Shown: positions 12,401 to 23,723, counted from the stretch's first letter. The stretch is DNA of 64,000 nucleotides from Hydractinia symbiolongicarpus (GCF_029227915.1 NC_079881.1:4836001-4900000); one strand, 5' to 3'. The notes: generated from the sequence alone by a model not told the origin. Numbers and translations: made by a program.

Positions 12401-14447
12401 GGAGGTAATTGTATTCAATGAAGTATCCATGATGAAAAATACTCTTAATTAGATTAAAATAATGATCTTTTTCTAGATATGTTGAAAAAAACACACGCTT
12501 CAACAGTAAATACAGAAAATATAACACCCTGCTACCGAAATGGATTCACGACAGGCCGCCTAAATTTGTCAAGCATTGCGTTGAGAAACTTGATTTATGC
12601 AAAAGCATAAAAACTGAGTGGCTGCAGAAAATTAAGAATCTATATTCTGTAAAAAGTTCAGAGAAGGGAGAGGTGTATATAGTATCGTTTGGAAGTGAAG
12701 ATGAATGGCCAAGTTGCGGATGTTTTGAGTGGAAAAAAAAGTTCTTGCCATGTAAACATATGTTTGCCGTGATGAGTGTATATGGAAAAGGCTGGAATGA
12801 CTTCCCCGAACAGTACAAGTCATCGCCATACTTCAATACAGATTCTGCTTTGTATGTGGGTGCAGTGGAAGAAGAACAACGTCACCCTAGTGGTGAAACG
12901 CTAACATGTGAGGATATGGAATTCCACAAAATTGAAAAGCGCGTGTACCCTAAGAAAAGCAAAGCAGCCTCATGTCGCGAGTTATTGTCACAAATAAGAT
13001 CTTTGACATTCTTAGTTAATGATTTTGATGCACTGGAAGACTTAGAGATTTCTCTGAAAGATCTCGTGCTAGGGATGAAAGATGAAGCTCCCCAGGATTA
13101 TGGTCTGGAAGTGAGAGTGGTCAAGCCAAATTCTGGGCGAAAGTTTGATAAAATTCCATTACCTCGCAAAAAAGAACGCTACGTTGGACGTGTAGGTGTC
13201 GGAAAGGATAATTTTAAAAAAGCAGAAGCTGATGTAAGCAATATCATCAATTTGCCAGCAAACAAGCCGAAACAGGACGCGATTATTGTAGAGGAGTTTA
13301 TCGACAATGTAATAGATTGTAATACTGTAACTCCGCCTCAATCTCCACCTGTCATTAATTTGATCTCACCCGAGAAAACAGGAAAAACAGACGTTGTCTC
13401 GGGCCAGTTACCGAGTAAAAAACAATTGTTGACTTCGCGTGAAATGGACAAAATTATCAACAACCATATGCTAACCGATGAATCGATCGAAACTGCGCAG
13501 CGTTTGCTTCAAAAACAGTTTCCCGAAATTGGTGGACTTCAGGACACAGTGGTTGGACCTACTGGCGAATTTAAATCAGTGAAGCCTGACCAAAGATTTA
13601 TCCAAATTTTGCATACTGGTCAGCTTCACTGGATTTGTACTACTAACATGGACAAGCAGAAATCAAACAACGAAAATGTCCTGTTATACGACAGTTTAAA
13701 TAATGGCACAGTGAATAACCATTCTTTGAAACAAATTACTGACTTCTGTTTCCACCACGATTCTCAGCTGTATGTTAACATCCTTCCAATGCAACAGCAA
13801 CGGAATGGTGTTGACTGCGGCTTATTTGCCATCGCTTGTGCAACCTCGCTGGCATTTGGAGAAAATCCGGAAGAGGTAACATACGACGATGCACTCCTGA
13901 GAAAGCACTTTTTGGAGTGCATTAACGTGCAATCAATGTCACCCTTTCCAAAATCATCAAAACGAATATTGCGTTGCAAACTTAAATGTTTGGTTTTGGA
14001 ACTTTATTGCGTGTGTCGTGGTATTTTTGGAAATGAAAGGATGGCGCAGTGTGACAAGTGCGAAAAATGGTTTCACGAAATGTGTGAAAACATACCAAAC
14101 AGCGTTTTTAAGAAATCCAACCAAAATTGGTATTGCAAAAAGTGTAAAAGTGTTAAGTCTTTGTTGTAACTTTATCTTATCTCTTAAGAAAAAAAAGAAA
14201 AAAAAAAGAAAGTGTTTTATTCCATTCCCGCGTGGGTGTTCAAGCCGTAGGGCCATAGTCTGTTAGATATTCGGAACAACTCGCGCAAACTCGTCCAAAA
14301 TATTGTTTTTTATGAACCTCCGACCTGGCACTTGTTATTAGAGTTTTCCGACATAGTCTGTTAGATATTCGGAACAACTCGCGCAAACTCGTCCAAAATA
14401 TTGTTTTTTATGAACCTCCGACCTGGCACTTGTTATTAGAGTTTTCC
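9444..14447 (+). mobile_element. Mutator-like (MULE) DNA transposon, apparently autonomous, 5.0 kb
   Basis: Perfect 34-bp terminal inverted repeats (9444-9477 and 14414-14447), outer part GGAAAACTCTAATAACAAGT, are flanked by the 9-bp duplication GAGCTATGT. Between them lies one gene (9664-14169) with an uninterrupted spliced reading frame for a MULE-type transposase. The identical inverted repeats, matching duplication and intact frame suggest recent insertion. The right end carries an extra tandem copy of the terminal 98 bp. An intron (10462-10772) contains a stretch of about 190 bp between 13-bp direct repeats, possibly a later insertion. The flanking sequence is non-coding, so no host gene is visibly broken. 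Confidence 0.9.
9664..14169 (+). CDS. MULE transposase with SWIM finger, Ulp1/C48 protease and PHD finger
   Basis: Eleven exons: 9664-9709, 9790-9856, 9947-10002, 10100-10186, 10342-10461, 10773-10816, 10900-11043, 11126-11831, 11903-12150, 12229-12404 and 12477-14169. All junctions are GT-AG with consistent phases, giving 1128 residues. In order: an acidic N-terminus; a segment with NRRFFPTRRDITNH (241-254), like the CARF/ALS2CR8 domain; the MULE catalytic core with D348 (LLDATYKTTKY), D409 (MVDN), the C-x2-H motif CDFH (430-433) and E528 (NNGVERQ); a SWIM zinc finger C645, C647, C657, H659; a Ulp1-like cysteine protease with H949 (QLHW), D970 (LLYDSLN), the QQQ run and C1012 (VDCGLFA); and a C4HC3 PHD finger (C1076 to C1121). 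Every expected catalytic and zinc residue is present. Transposition is inferred from family and ends; the role of protease and PHD is unknown. Start choice is the first ATG that feeds the phase-consistent chain. Confidence 0.85.
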
Positions 14448-14449
14448 GA
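14254..14449 (+). repeat. Tandem 98-bp duplication of the MULE right end
   Basis: Two near-identical 98-bp units (14254-14351 and 14352-14449) start CATAGTCTGTTAGATATTCG and each ends with the terminal inverted repeat followed by GA. The GA belongs to the flanking GAGCTATGT at the outer copy, so the duplicated unit appears to include two flanking bases. Confidence 0.9.
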
Positions 14450-14456
14450 GCTATGT

Positions 14457-15059
14457 TGCTACGTTTTTGCTTCTTCTGTTTTAGTTACTTACTCTTTTTC
14501 TTATATGTAGTAATTGCTGTAACTTATTTAATTTTCGACTCCTTCGTATGTTCCTATTCGCGGAGCGAAGAAAGGTATGCTTTTATCTAGCTGTAAAAAA
14601 TAGCTAGACAATTAGCTATATAGCTAGCTATAGCTCTAGGGCTGATGACTTGCTAAACTAATGTTTATAGCTACGAAATTTAAAAAGTTTGCAGTATGCT
14701 CAAGCATTTTGTAGGTAGAAAATTTAAACAATAGGCCAGAGTGGTCAAAGAAATCCATCGAAAAAAGAAATATCCGGTAAAATATATAGGTGAATTTTTT
14801 AAGAAGAATTAGAACAATGTATTTTGTGAGTCCTGCTTTATTATCTACACAAAAGTGCGCACATACCCATTTTTCTCAAAATGAAATCGAAACAACTACG
14901 TCACATAGTCTATGCAACCCTGAAATAATCTTCAGCTTCCTTATTTCAACAATCTTCAGCTCTTTCTCAAAATGGATAAACAGTATCACTTGGCCTGTCA
15001 GTGATAATGCATAATCAATAATTCCTCAAATTGTGGTATTTGTCAAAATAGTGTGCCTA
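14457..15059. other. Intergenic between the MULE and the LINE cluster
   Basis: AT-rich sequence with a short cluster of TAGCTA repeats near 14590-14640. An open frame at 14790-15014 has no recognised motif. The 3' part may already be degraded LINE sequence, but I cannot support that residue by residue. Confidence 0.4.
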
Positions 15060-15235
15060 TTCCTAAAGGAAAATGTTGATTCTTTTAGGGGAGTTTAACA
15101 TCAACCTATTAAATTGTAACCTTGATAAATCTGTTGAGAATTTCTTAGATACATCATCCTCTCCTTGCTTCCCCATATAACTCTTCCTACTAGAATAAGC
15201 TAATTCCTCCAGCACCCTTATAACTCTACTAGAAA

Positions 15236-16482
15236 TTTTTCATGGGGTGCCCCAGGGACTGGTCCTTTGACCACTACTCTTCTTGATTTACATTAATGAC
15301 CTCCTAAACGGAATTTACTATAATGATGCTTTTCACTTTGCAGATGACACCAGTCTATTATGCTCTAGTCCCAGTTTGAGACCCATTAAGAAAAGAGTAA
15401 ATATTGATCTAAAACTTCTATGCCACGGGTTAAATGCAAATAAAATTGCACTTAACAATGCCAAAACTGAGGTTATTCTTTTCGGGCATCCCAATAAATC
15501 AATCAGCTATAATGTTAGACTTAACTAAATGGCAAAAAACTATCTTTTTCCACTTGTGTTAAGTATCTTGTGGTTATTATCGACTCACTTAAATTGGTCA
15601 TTTCATATAAAAACTTAGCTACCAAACTTTCCAGAAGTAATGGAGCAATTTCCAAACTCCAGCACTATGTTCCCTTAAAAGTACTCCTCTCTGTATACTA
15701 CTCTTCATTTTTTTCTCACGCTTCTTATTTATCCCAAGTTGGGTGTCTAACCCGTATCATCCATACTGATCGAATTTTTAAACTTTAAAAAATAGCGGTC
15801 AGACTCATCACCTTCGCTGACTTTAACCAACCCTCTAAACCTCTACTAAAGCAACTTAACCTTCTTGATATTTTTGATACCACCAAAATCTGTAATGTAA
15901 CTCTAGTTCACCAAATCCTAAACAAAACCTCTCCACTTGACATAAATAGTCTTTTTAGTCTAGCGTTTCGCGCGGATACTTACAATACCAGAGGTTCTTC
16001 TATTAAACTTTTAGACAAACCCCTTGTTAGAACCTTTTCTTTTGGTACCAATTTTACTTTATATCAATGTATACTAGCCTTGAACTTTTTTCAATCTCTT
16101 TTTCCTAGACAAGACCTTTCTTCGCTATCAATATCTAAAATCAAATCACTCTGCAAAAATTCCCTTCTCAATAAATATTCCCAACTAACTTAGTCCCTTT
16201 TCTACTTTTTGCAAACGGATAAAAAACCCAGTTACAGTGTATAGTTAATTTTCTTAAAGAAAATAAACAAAAAAATTATATTTATTTATTTATTTATAAT
16301 GGAAAATTCTAAATATATAATGGTGGCCATCTCCTTAGATTAGTTATTTAACTAGTGTGATGGTCTCCAGCTTGTGTAAAGTTTTTAGCAATTTGTCTAC
16401 TTAAAGTTCCTTTTTCAATAGAACATTTTGTTTTTAATTAGTTATGTTCTCAGCAAATAAACTCTTACTTACTTACTTACTA
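15236..16482 (+). mobile_element. 5'-truncated LINE inserted into the older LINE
   Basis: This starts abruptly inside the reverse transcriptase: HGVPQGLV, then PLLFLIYINDLL, then FADDTSLL (the catalytic YxDD-type region appears as FADD). It continues to the C-terminus near 16190 and a 3' tail ending in TTAC repeats at about 16466-16482. Several in-frame stops are present. The host LINE resumes exactly after it (ACCCTTATA before, TATAGATAAC after), which shows nested insertion by 5'-truncated target-primed integration. Confidence 0.7.
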
Positions 16483-17228
16483 TAGATAACATATTCTCTA
16501 ATACATCTAACTTTGACACCATGTCTGGTAATATTTGTACTGCAATCCCCGACCACTTGCCTCAGTTTTTAATCTTCTGAAAGAAAGCTGTAATATGCTC
16601 ACCTGAGAATAATGCCATGCTCAGAAATTGAAAATATGACGAAAATTTTATCCTCAAAATTATTGATACTAATTGGCCCTTGAAATTGAATCTGATGATG
16701 TATATCTCTCTTTTGATAAATTCATCAACAGGGTGGATGGTCTTCTGGATTATCATTTTGGCACATGTTGGGCAAGGTTATTAACAAGGCATCAAAAAAA
16801 GCGTGATTCCAATCCTTGGATCACTAAAGGCATCATGAAGTCTATTCAGCAACGTGATCGCCTTTATAAATCCGTTATAAAGGCTAAAGATCCTTATCAA
16901 ATCTGTTCTCAATGATCAATATAAGCAGTATTGTAACTTAATCACATCCTTGTGTAGGCGGAGTAAGAAAAGTTTTTATGCTTCCTATTTCAACAATAAC
17001 CTTGTAAATATTCATAAGGTATGGAAAGGTATCAATTCTATTATATATCCAAAACAATCCAATCCATCCTTTCCTAACTGTTTAAACCTTAACAATACTA
17101 ATGTGACTGTAATATGCAATGCTTTTAATGATTACTTGCTGATACTATTCAATCCAAGATTCCTTTTTCTTCAAAACACTTTTCCCAGCTTCTTCATAAC
17201 AGAAATCCTGTATCTATTTTTCTTTCTC

Positions 17229-18078
17229 TATGGAAGAAGCCAAACATATTTGTTATAGTGATGCTTCAAATGGGAATTTGAGTGATGGAGGTTCACAAGG
17301 AGGTTATGTTATCTTCCTAAGTAACAAAGATAAGTCAATTACCATCCCCTTAGCTTGGCAGTCAAAAAGAGTTAGACGAGTTGTCAAAAGTACACTATCA
17401 GCAGAAACGTTAGCTCTTATAGAAGCTGCAGAATCGTCATACTCGTTATCAAGTATTATTCGAGATGTTGTCTTTGATGGCAATGGACTCCAGATTGCGA
17501 TGGAATGTTATACGGATTGCAAGTCTTTGGTAGATGCTGCACATTCCAGTAAAGGTATTTTGGACAGAAGATTAAGAGTCGACATTGCCATCTTGAAAGA
17601 AATGATAGAAAAGAAAGAAATTTCAAAACTTAGTTGGATAACAACAAAAGACCAAATGGCAGATCCAATGACAAAGAATGGAGCTTCGTCAAGTCGACTT
17701 TTGCAAGCAATTGCAGAGGCTCGACTGTAAGCTGAGAAAGTGAAGAAGTTTGTAAATAGTGTACATATGATTGAGTTGATTTTCAGAAAATGAAAAAGAC
17801 TAATAAAAATGAGAAGACACAGATTCTCACCAACATTCACTAATTGAAGAAAGAGAAGGGACATTGTTTATATTAATATGTTGTCTCCATAATATAGACT
17901 GTAAACAATAGTGAATGTTCTTGGTGGGGCCTCAAGTGGCTGTGCAGTTGTGTTGATATCCAGTTGTGTTGTTGTGTTACGGATCAAGTTGTGTTGTTGT
18001 GTTCGTGCTAATTGTGTTTGTGATACCGCTGAGTAATCAAGTGAGACAATCAAAGTAAGTCATTATTGTTACTTAACA
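17229..18078 (+). mobile_element. Copia-type LTR element, 5'-truncated (RNase H plus 3' LTR)
   Basis: The open frame 17230-17730 is the C-terminal RNase H of a Ty1/copia polyprotein: EEAKHICYSDASNGNLSDGG at the start, STLSAETLALIEAAE in the middle, ADPMTKNGASSSRLL near the end. A purine-rich tract at about 17847-17860 precedes a candidate 3' LTR (17865-18078, TGTTTATATT...CTTAACA). No 5' LTR, gag, integrase or RT is present. The older LINE resumes directly after 18078. Loss of the 5' part at insertion, or later deletion, is inferred. Confidence 0.7.
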
Positions 18079-18224
18079 CAATGGACACTGATGAATTAAC
18101 CTTCTGCATTGCATCATTAAACGGCAAAAAAACCATCAGGTCCCTTCAGTATTCCTAGTTCGGTGCTATCTCTTCTGAAATCTGAATTTGCCAAACCTCC
18201 ATCACTCTTGATCAATCTCCCTTT

Positions 18225-18332
18225 TGTTAACATCAATTTATTAACTGAGATAGATAAAACCCCCAGTCATACAACACAATTGTAAACTAATCTAAAATAT
18301 AACAGTAGTAAACATAGTAAACATCTTAAACA
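18225..18332 (-). repeat. Copia element 3' LTR (108 bp)
   Basis: The left repeat on the plus strand, TGTTAACATCAATTTATTAA onward. It pairs with 22517-22624 and differs by a handful of substitutions. LTRs this short are at the low end for copia elements. Confidence 0.85.
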
Positions 18333-18512
18333 TTCTCCCATCTTTAAGAGAGATAGCATTCTGCAATAACTGTCTTCTGAAAAAAATGAAATGTTTAAAA
18401 ATAAAAGAATGTAGTTTTGTTTTGTTTTCTTTTTTGATTCGTTCAACAACAAGAATTAATGTCCCTGACATATCATCTTCCTAGGGGCTACAACAACTTG
18501 CTCATAACGTAA

Positions 18513-21500
18513 TCAATCAAATGTAATCTTCCCATTCGTTAAAACATTCATCAACCGCTGCAAGGATGCTCCTCGCTTGGTCATTCCATCTGACAATTGT
18601 AATGATGCAGGTACCCATCGAACAGAAACTTTTCCTTCATTGACCATTTGTTGAATAGCTGCTATATCGGTTCTAAGACGTTTTTCTGACACCAGAGTAG
18701 TAGCATGAATATTTTCATACAAAGGTTTATTATCAATATAAGCTGTTATGGGAATACAATTAAGATTAAGCACACATTGTTAGTGGCTTTCATTTTCTTT
18801 ATAACCTTGTTAGCCACCAAAAGATGCTCTAATCTTGCGTTTTTAATGGAAACACTTCACATCGAAAACACATCGAAAGCCAAATCTGGGCGAGTTTGAG
18901 TAGCTATCCAGTTCAATTGTCCTATTGCAGATCTTAGTTCATGTAATTCGTCATCATTGAGTTCATCACGCTTTCTAGTGGATCGTTTGTTTGAAATCTG
19001 TATTTCCTGAATGCATTCAACATACTGTTTTTGATCCATAGTTATATTTCCACCATCTTGAGAAATGTTTATCCCAATGTATTTAAAGTTGGTCTCTTCT
19101 ATCTTACCAACCTTATAGGTCTTAATCAACTGTGACATAATAGATGCTTCAAAAATTTTATTTCCTGCAAGTACAAAATCATCTACATGCATTATAAAAA
19201 TGCCACAAAGATTGTTATCTGTATCTTTCCAGTAGAAAAGTCTATCTACTGTGGACTGCTCTGCCTTCAGCTTTAATAAGGTCTGACGTACACTGAAATA
19301 CCAATTTCTTGGAGCATCGTTTAAGCCATAAACGACTTTAACAAGCTTCCATCTGGAACATTTGCTTCTTTGGGTGGTGTAACATAAACATCACGATCAA
19401 TAGTGTGACCTTGCAGAAATGCAGACTTTACATCTAATGCCACACAATTCCAATTCTTGCAGGCTGCTATTCCAAAAAACATACGAAGAGTGTCTTTAGC
19501 TGCAGTTGGTGAGTCACGTTGCAGTTTGTGCTCTTCCTCAAATTCTCTAACAACAAGACGTGCCTTAACAACTTTAGAGGAATCCACTTCTTTTTCAGTG
19601 ATAATCCATCTTGTTGATATCTTACTTTGTTTATCATCCGGAACCTGTCGAACAACATCAAACAATTTCCAGTTGTCTAATTCCTTCTGTTTTGCTTTAA
19701 CTGCCTCTAAAGTATCATGTACGTGTTCTGGAAGAATAACTACATTGACACTTTCAACTTTTTTCCAATCTTCAACATCCTTAAAGTCTAGGCACATTTC
19801 ATCATTTGTACCTTCTTTCCTTATGTTGTACCAACTACTGTACTTCCCTGTAGCTTTTCCACCTCTACTTATCACTTTTGCTGAAAACCATTCTGGTACA
19901 TCTTTCATTTTCACTTCAACATGGTCGTTAACTTTAGGAAAATCATGCTCTTTTCGAACAGACACCTGTTGTTCTCCTTCCAAATTCATTTCTGCTTCTG
20001 GTACATCTAAAACATTTTCCTCGTGTTCACTTCTGTTACGTTGTTCTTGTTGCACAGGTGTAGCATTTGACTCTTCAACCTCTAAATCAATCACTACTTC
20101 TGATTGATGATCACCTACATCTTTGTTTTCTTTAAGATCTGTATTGTCAAGTTTGTTCTGATTAGAGCCAGAAAATTCTTGACCCACTTTAACTAATCGA
20201 CAAGGTGGGACTCTGACATACACACTGCCTTGCCAAACAAAAACAACATTGCCGTCTTGACCAATAACTTTAGCAGGACCCCTCCACTTTGGTGAATCAT
20301 CACGTTTATAGTAGACTTTCTCTCCAGTGTAATACTGTGTGTTAGTACTTCGAATCTGATGACGCAAAGCTCTTCTAACTCTTTCTGAAGCTTCAGCTTC
20401 AATAAATGCTTTACCTGCATTATGAAGGGCATTAATATGCTTTGCAAACACATGTGATACGGTTACACCCTCTAAAGCTGGTGGATTTGCATTTAACACT
20501 GATGGCAAATTCGGATTCCGTCCGAAAACTAATTGATAGGAACTATGACCAGAATTCATATGCAAGGAATTCTTGGAATTAAGTGCCCAGACCAAACCAA
20601 CTTCCAACGATAATTTTGGGTTTTCATCAAGAATCTTTCTCAAACAATCATCTACAATTGCATGGTTCCGTTCACACAATCCATTTTGCCATGGACTACA
20701 AGCTGCTATGTTTAAAACTTCAATATTTAGGTTATCACACATATCCCGGTACTCTTCATTAGCAAATTCTCCTCCATTGTCTGCTAATAAGCGTCCAGGA
20801 ACACCAAATCCATTGCCAATCCACAACTGCATGGTTTTGTCAATAATAACAGAAGGTAATTTGCTTCGAATTACTGTAGCTAAAGTGAATCGAGTAGCTG
20901 CATCAATGAGGTAAAACAACCTTATTTTACTTTTTACCCATTCTTTAAGATCCATTACAACACACTGATTGAAATCAGTAGCTAATGGCAGTGAGACCAC
21001 TGGTCTAGGTGGTGTCTGTTTAAACTTCTTGCATGTTTCACAGTCCTGTTCAATTTGATCCAGGATTCTCTTACAGTCTTCATCATATAGTTTTGCATCA
21101 ACCAACAAACTTGCTAACCGTTTTGCAGTGGGATGTCCAAATTGCTTGTGCAATTTTACAACTTTCTTTTCTTTTTCTTTAAACGACTCATTTATCAATA
21201 TTGAGTTGGATAAACAGACTTCATCCTCTTTCAAGGGTACGCAATAATGGCCTGATGTTGTATTCTGCAAATCAACTAATGTACCAGATATTTCAGCAGT
21301 GTCGTTTACCAGATCTAATTTCATGTCCGCTTTCTTCATAGCTGTTTTACTAAGAAGAAGAGGTATATCACATTCAACTATGTCTGTCACAATTTCACAT
21401 TCCTTCCCAGCCATATTACATGGTATTTTAACTTTGCCATTGGAATTTAATCTTTCCCCACCACCGAATCGAAAAACAGTGTCACTGGGAGATCGTTGTA

Positions 21501-22456
21501 TTTTACACTTTTGTTCTGTTGTTAGTGAATCCAAATAACACTTAAGCAAATCTTCTCCGGTAACAGTTGCTGAACAAGCACTATCTAGTACAGCACAGTT
21601 AAGAGTTTCTGACAATAAAACACTTTTATCTTCAATTGCTTTTTCCACCATATCATTTTCATCGCTTGCTTGGAACACTGGCTTGTCAAAGGTTTTATTC
21701 CCATGAGGACAAAACCGAGCAAAGTGCATAACTGACTGACAAATGTGACATCTAAGTGGTTCACCCTTTTTATCAAGTGGATTATTTCTTTTACGTAATG
21801 GTCGTTGATTGTTTCGTTCATAATTATTTCTGTTACCATATCTGAAACGTTCATTTCGAGGTCTAACTGAATTTCCATGAGTTCCAGTAATAAATACAGG
21901 TTCAGTTTTAGTAATAGATGGTTCAACTTTTATGCTTTCATTTCTATTAGTAGGTAACGATTGTTCTCCGAAAAACTTTTTTAATGCAATTTTCATTTGT
22001 TTAAACATAGTATTTACTTCTTCATAGTTTACACCAGTAAGTATAAGCTGTCTGTCCGAATGTTTTAAACAAGCTCCATCAAGTAATTTGAATGCTAAAA
22101 CACTATCTGGTAATCCCATATCAAATTTCTTTGTTTTATTGTACAACTTTTCAAATTCTATTATATACGACTCTATAGTTTCATCACTTTTTCTTTTATA
22201 ACGATCAAAGTTTGTGTAATGTTCATACATATCAGTTAATTCATCTTTCTTAAACAAGTTGTCCATAAAGGCTATCAAAGTGTCTATTCCATCTTCTTTA
22301 TTCAAATCAGCAATACTAATCTCACTGAACACTTTATCTCTTACTTGTGTTGAATCTTCTTCTGGTAAAGATAAGGCCACTGCGATGCCTTGCTTCTGCT
22401 TCTCTAAATCTGTTAATAATGTCCATGCTTTCAATTCATCAACATAGCGATTATAT
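18513..22456 (-). pseudogene. Copia Gag-Pol polyprotein, broken by frameshift, stop and deletion
   Basis: The main open frame runs from 22434 down to 19321 (1037 codons). It holds a Gag region, a CCHC knuckle (CHICQSVMHFARFC, about residues 229-242), an aspartic protease with LDSACS (about 284), a pre-integrase zinc region, an integrase core (VMDLKEW, ADNGGEFANEEY, SPWQNGLCERN) and the start of RT (ALDVKSAFLQGHTIDRDVYV). Near 19330 a one-base shift breaks RT; the other frame continues YGLNDAPRNW and MHVDDFVLAG (18857-19192). A TGA follows DVFSM, and part of RNase H is deleted before the last piece at 18513-18773 (VRWVPASLQLSDGMTKRGAS). The frame extends upstream of 22434 (KIPPVFNDKKPYNRY) to a TAG without an ATG, so the start codon may be lost. 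It cannot make full Pol. Confidence 0.85.
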
Positions 22457-22501
22457 GGCTTCTTGTCATTAAAGACTGGGGGTATCTTGTAATTGTGACT
22501 T

Positions 22502-22515
22502 ATCCTCTGCTACCA
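22502..22515 (-). other. Copia primer binding site, initiator tRNA-Met complement
   Basis: On the minus strand TGGTAGCAGAGGAT sits one base downstream of the 5' LTR. It is complementary to the conserved ATCCTCTGCTACCA end of metazoan initiator tRNA-Met. Confidence 0.8.
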
Positions 22516-22516
22516 C

Positions 22517-22624
22517 TGTTAACATCAATTTATTTACTGAGATAGATAAAACCCCCAGTCATACAACACAATTATAAACTAATATATAATATAACAGTAG
22601 TAAACATAGTAAACATCTTAAACA
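22517..22624 (-). repeat. Copia element 5' LTR (108 bp)
   Basis: The right repeat on the plus strand, matching 18225-18332. It should hold the element's promoter when read on the minus strand. Confidence 0.85.
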
Positions 22625-22745
22625 TCTTTCTCTTCAGGTTTTTTTCCATCCAATTTAAAAATTGCCAAAGTTATTCCTGTTTTAAAAAAAGGGTCCAAAC
22701 TTGATTGTACAAATTAAAGACTTTAAAGTCTTTAAAATCTCTTTA

Positions 22746-23723
22746 GATCCTAAATTCATTTCTCTACCAGATAATCTAAACATTACACCTGTTTTTCTTT
22801 CGCTTTCTCAGTAGTAGCTAGCGTTATGAAAATGTCTGATATATTTCCATTCAGTTCTCTTTTTGAGGTTATATCATCGTACGTTTTTCTTCTTTATAAC
22901 TTATTTCTGACCACAACATAAACTTTTTTTATTCTCACTCGACAACAACAGTCGCTCTACAACAACAGCTTTGTTTTGTACATTTGAGATTTGAATTACA
23001 TTCATATTCGAATGCGATACAACCAGGATTACTTGGAAAAAGTGACAACATTCTTCGCTTCGGTTTTCTTTTTTCAGTTGTAAAACTTTGTTTCTGTGAG
23101 AAACGGCGCGTACATGGTAAACCAGGGGTAAAATAAATTATTCTATCTATACCGACGAATGGGGCTTTTAAAACAAAAACAAACAAAAAAATAGGAACAT
23201 TTAAAAATAAAATAAAAATTAGTTTTAATGAAATAAAGAAAAAGAGTTTTCTTTTTTAAAGTAATAAGAAAAGGGAATTAAATATTTAATTAGTAACCCC
23301 CTGATTCGCGTTTTTTTTTAACTTCGTAAATTTTGGCGTACCGTCACGTCATAAAAAAGTGACCCATACTTTGCGTGTCGTGGACTCACATGGTTACTCA
23401 CACAAGCGTATTATTATATAGATATATATATATACTTATGAGTGAATATAATGTTATAATGACAGTGTTTATTTTCCTTATAAATTCTTGAGGAAATTGT
23501 TGTGTTCGTTGTGGGTAACGTGCATTGTTTCATAAAGGAAGCTGTGACTATTTTCCAGAAAAAACAGCCAGGTCATTTTTTTGTTCTGCGTTTTTCTAAT
23601 TGCATATTATCTTTGAATCTGAATTTTTGAGTGTCAAAGGTAATTTCACTTTTATTTTAGTTCAATAATAATACTGTAACATAACATTTTTATACATGTC
23701 ACAAGAACACATGTATTAACTAG
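22746..23723. other. Intergenic, upstream region of PLD6
   Basis: AT-rich, with a short (TA)n run near 23420-23435. The open frame 22935-23186 (-) has no splice context. The PLD6 promoter should lie here; I cannot identify its elements. Confidence 0.4.

Larger units (their letters stand above)
18225..22624 (-). mobile_element. Copia-type LTR retrotransposon, full length but defective, 108-bp LTRs
   Basis: Direct repeats of 108 bp (18225-18332 and 22517-22624) begin TGTTAACA and end TTAAACA on the plus strand, differing at a few sites. The flanks are CCTTT and TCTTT, a probable 5-bp target duplication with one change. Read on the minus strand, TGGTAGCAGAGGAT lies one base inside the 5' LTR (22502-22515) and complements the 3' end of animal initiator tRNA-Met, so it is the primer binding site. 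A purine tract, AAAGATGGGAGAA, precedes the 3' LTR (18333-18345). Joining the flanks restores LINE reading frame, proving insertion into the LINE. Confidence 0.88.
15060..22745 (+). mobile_element. LINE copy split into pieces by three later insertions
   Basis: Fragments of one non-LTR element read in order on the plus strand: endonuclease part at about 15081-15235 (LLGEFNINLLNCNLDK), endonuclease end and linker at 16483-17228 (DNIFSNTSNFDTMSGN, then NPWITKGIMKSIQQRDRLYK), RT N-terminal part at 18079-18224 (PFSIPSSVLSLLKSEFAKP) and its continuation at 22625-22745 (GFFPSNLKIAKVIPV). The order is that of a jockey/CR1-type pol protein. Each gap is filled by another element: a truncated LINE, a truncated copia element and a full copia element. 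All pieces carry stops or frameshifts, so the element is dead. Confidence 0.75.

Noticed and set aside
19457-20107. Plus-strand 216-codon open frame inside the copia element
   Set aside because: It is the antisense shadow of the copia polyprotein; Ser/Thr/Cys-rich composition is typical of such shadows.
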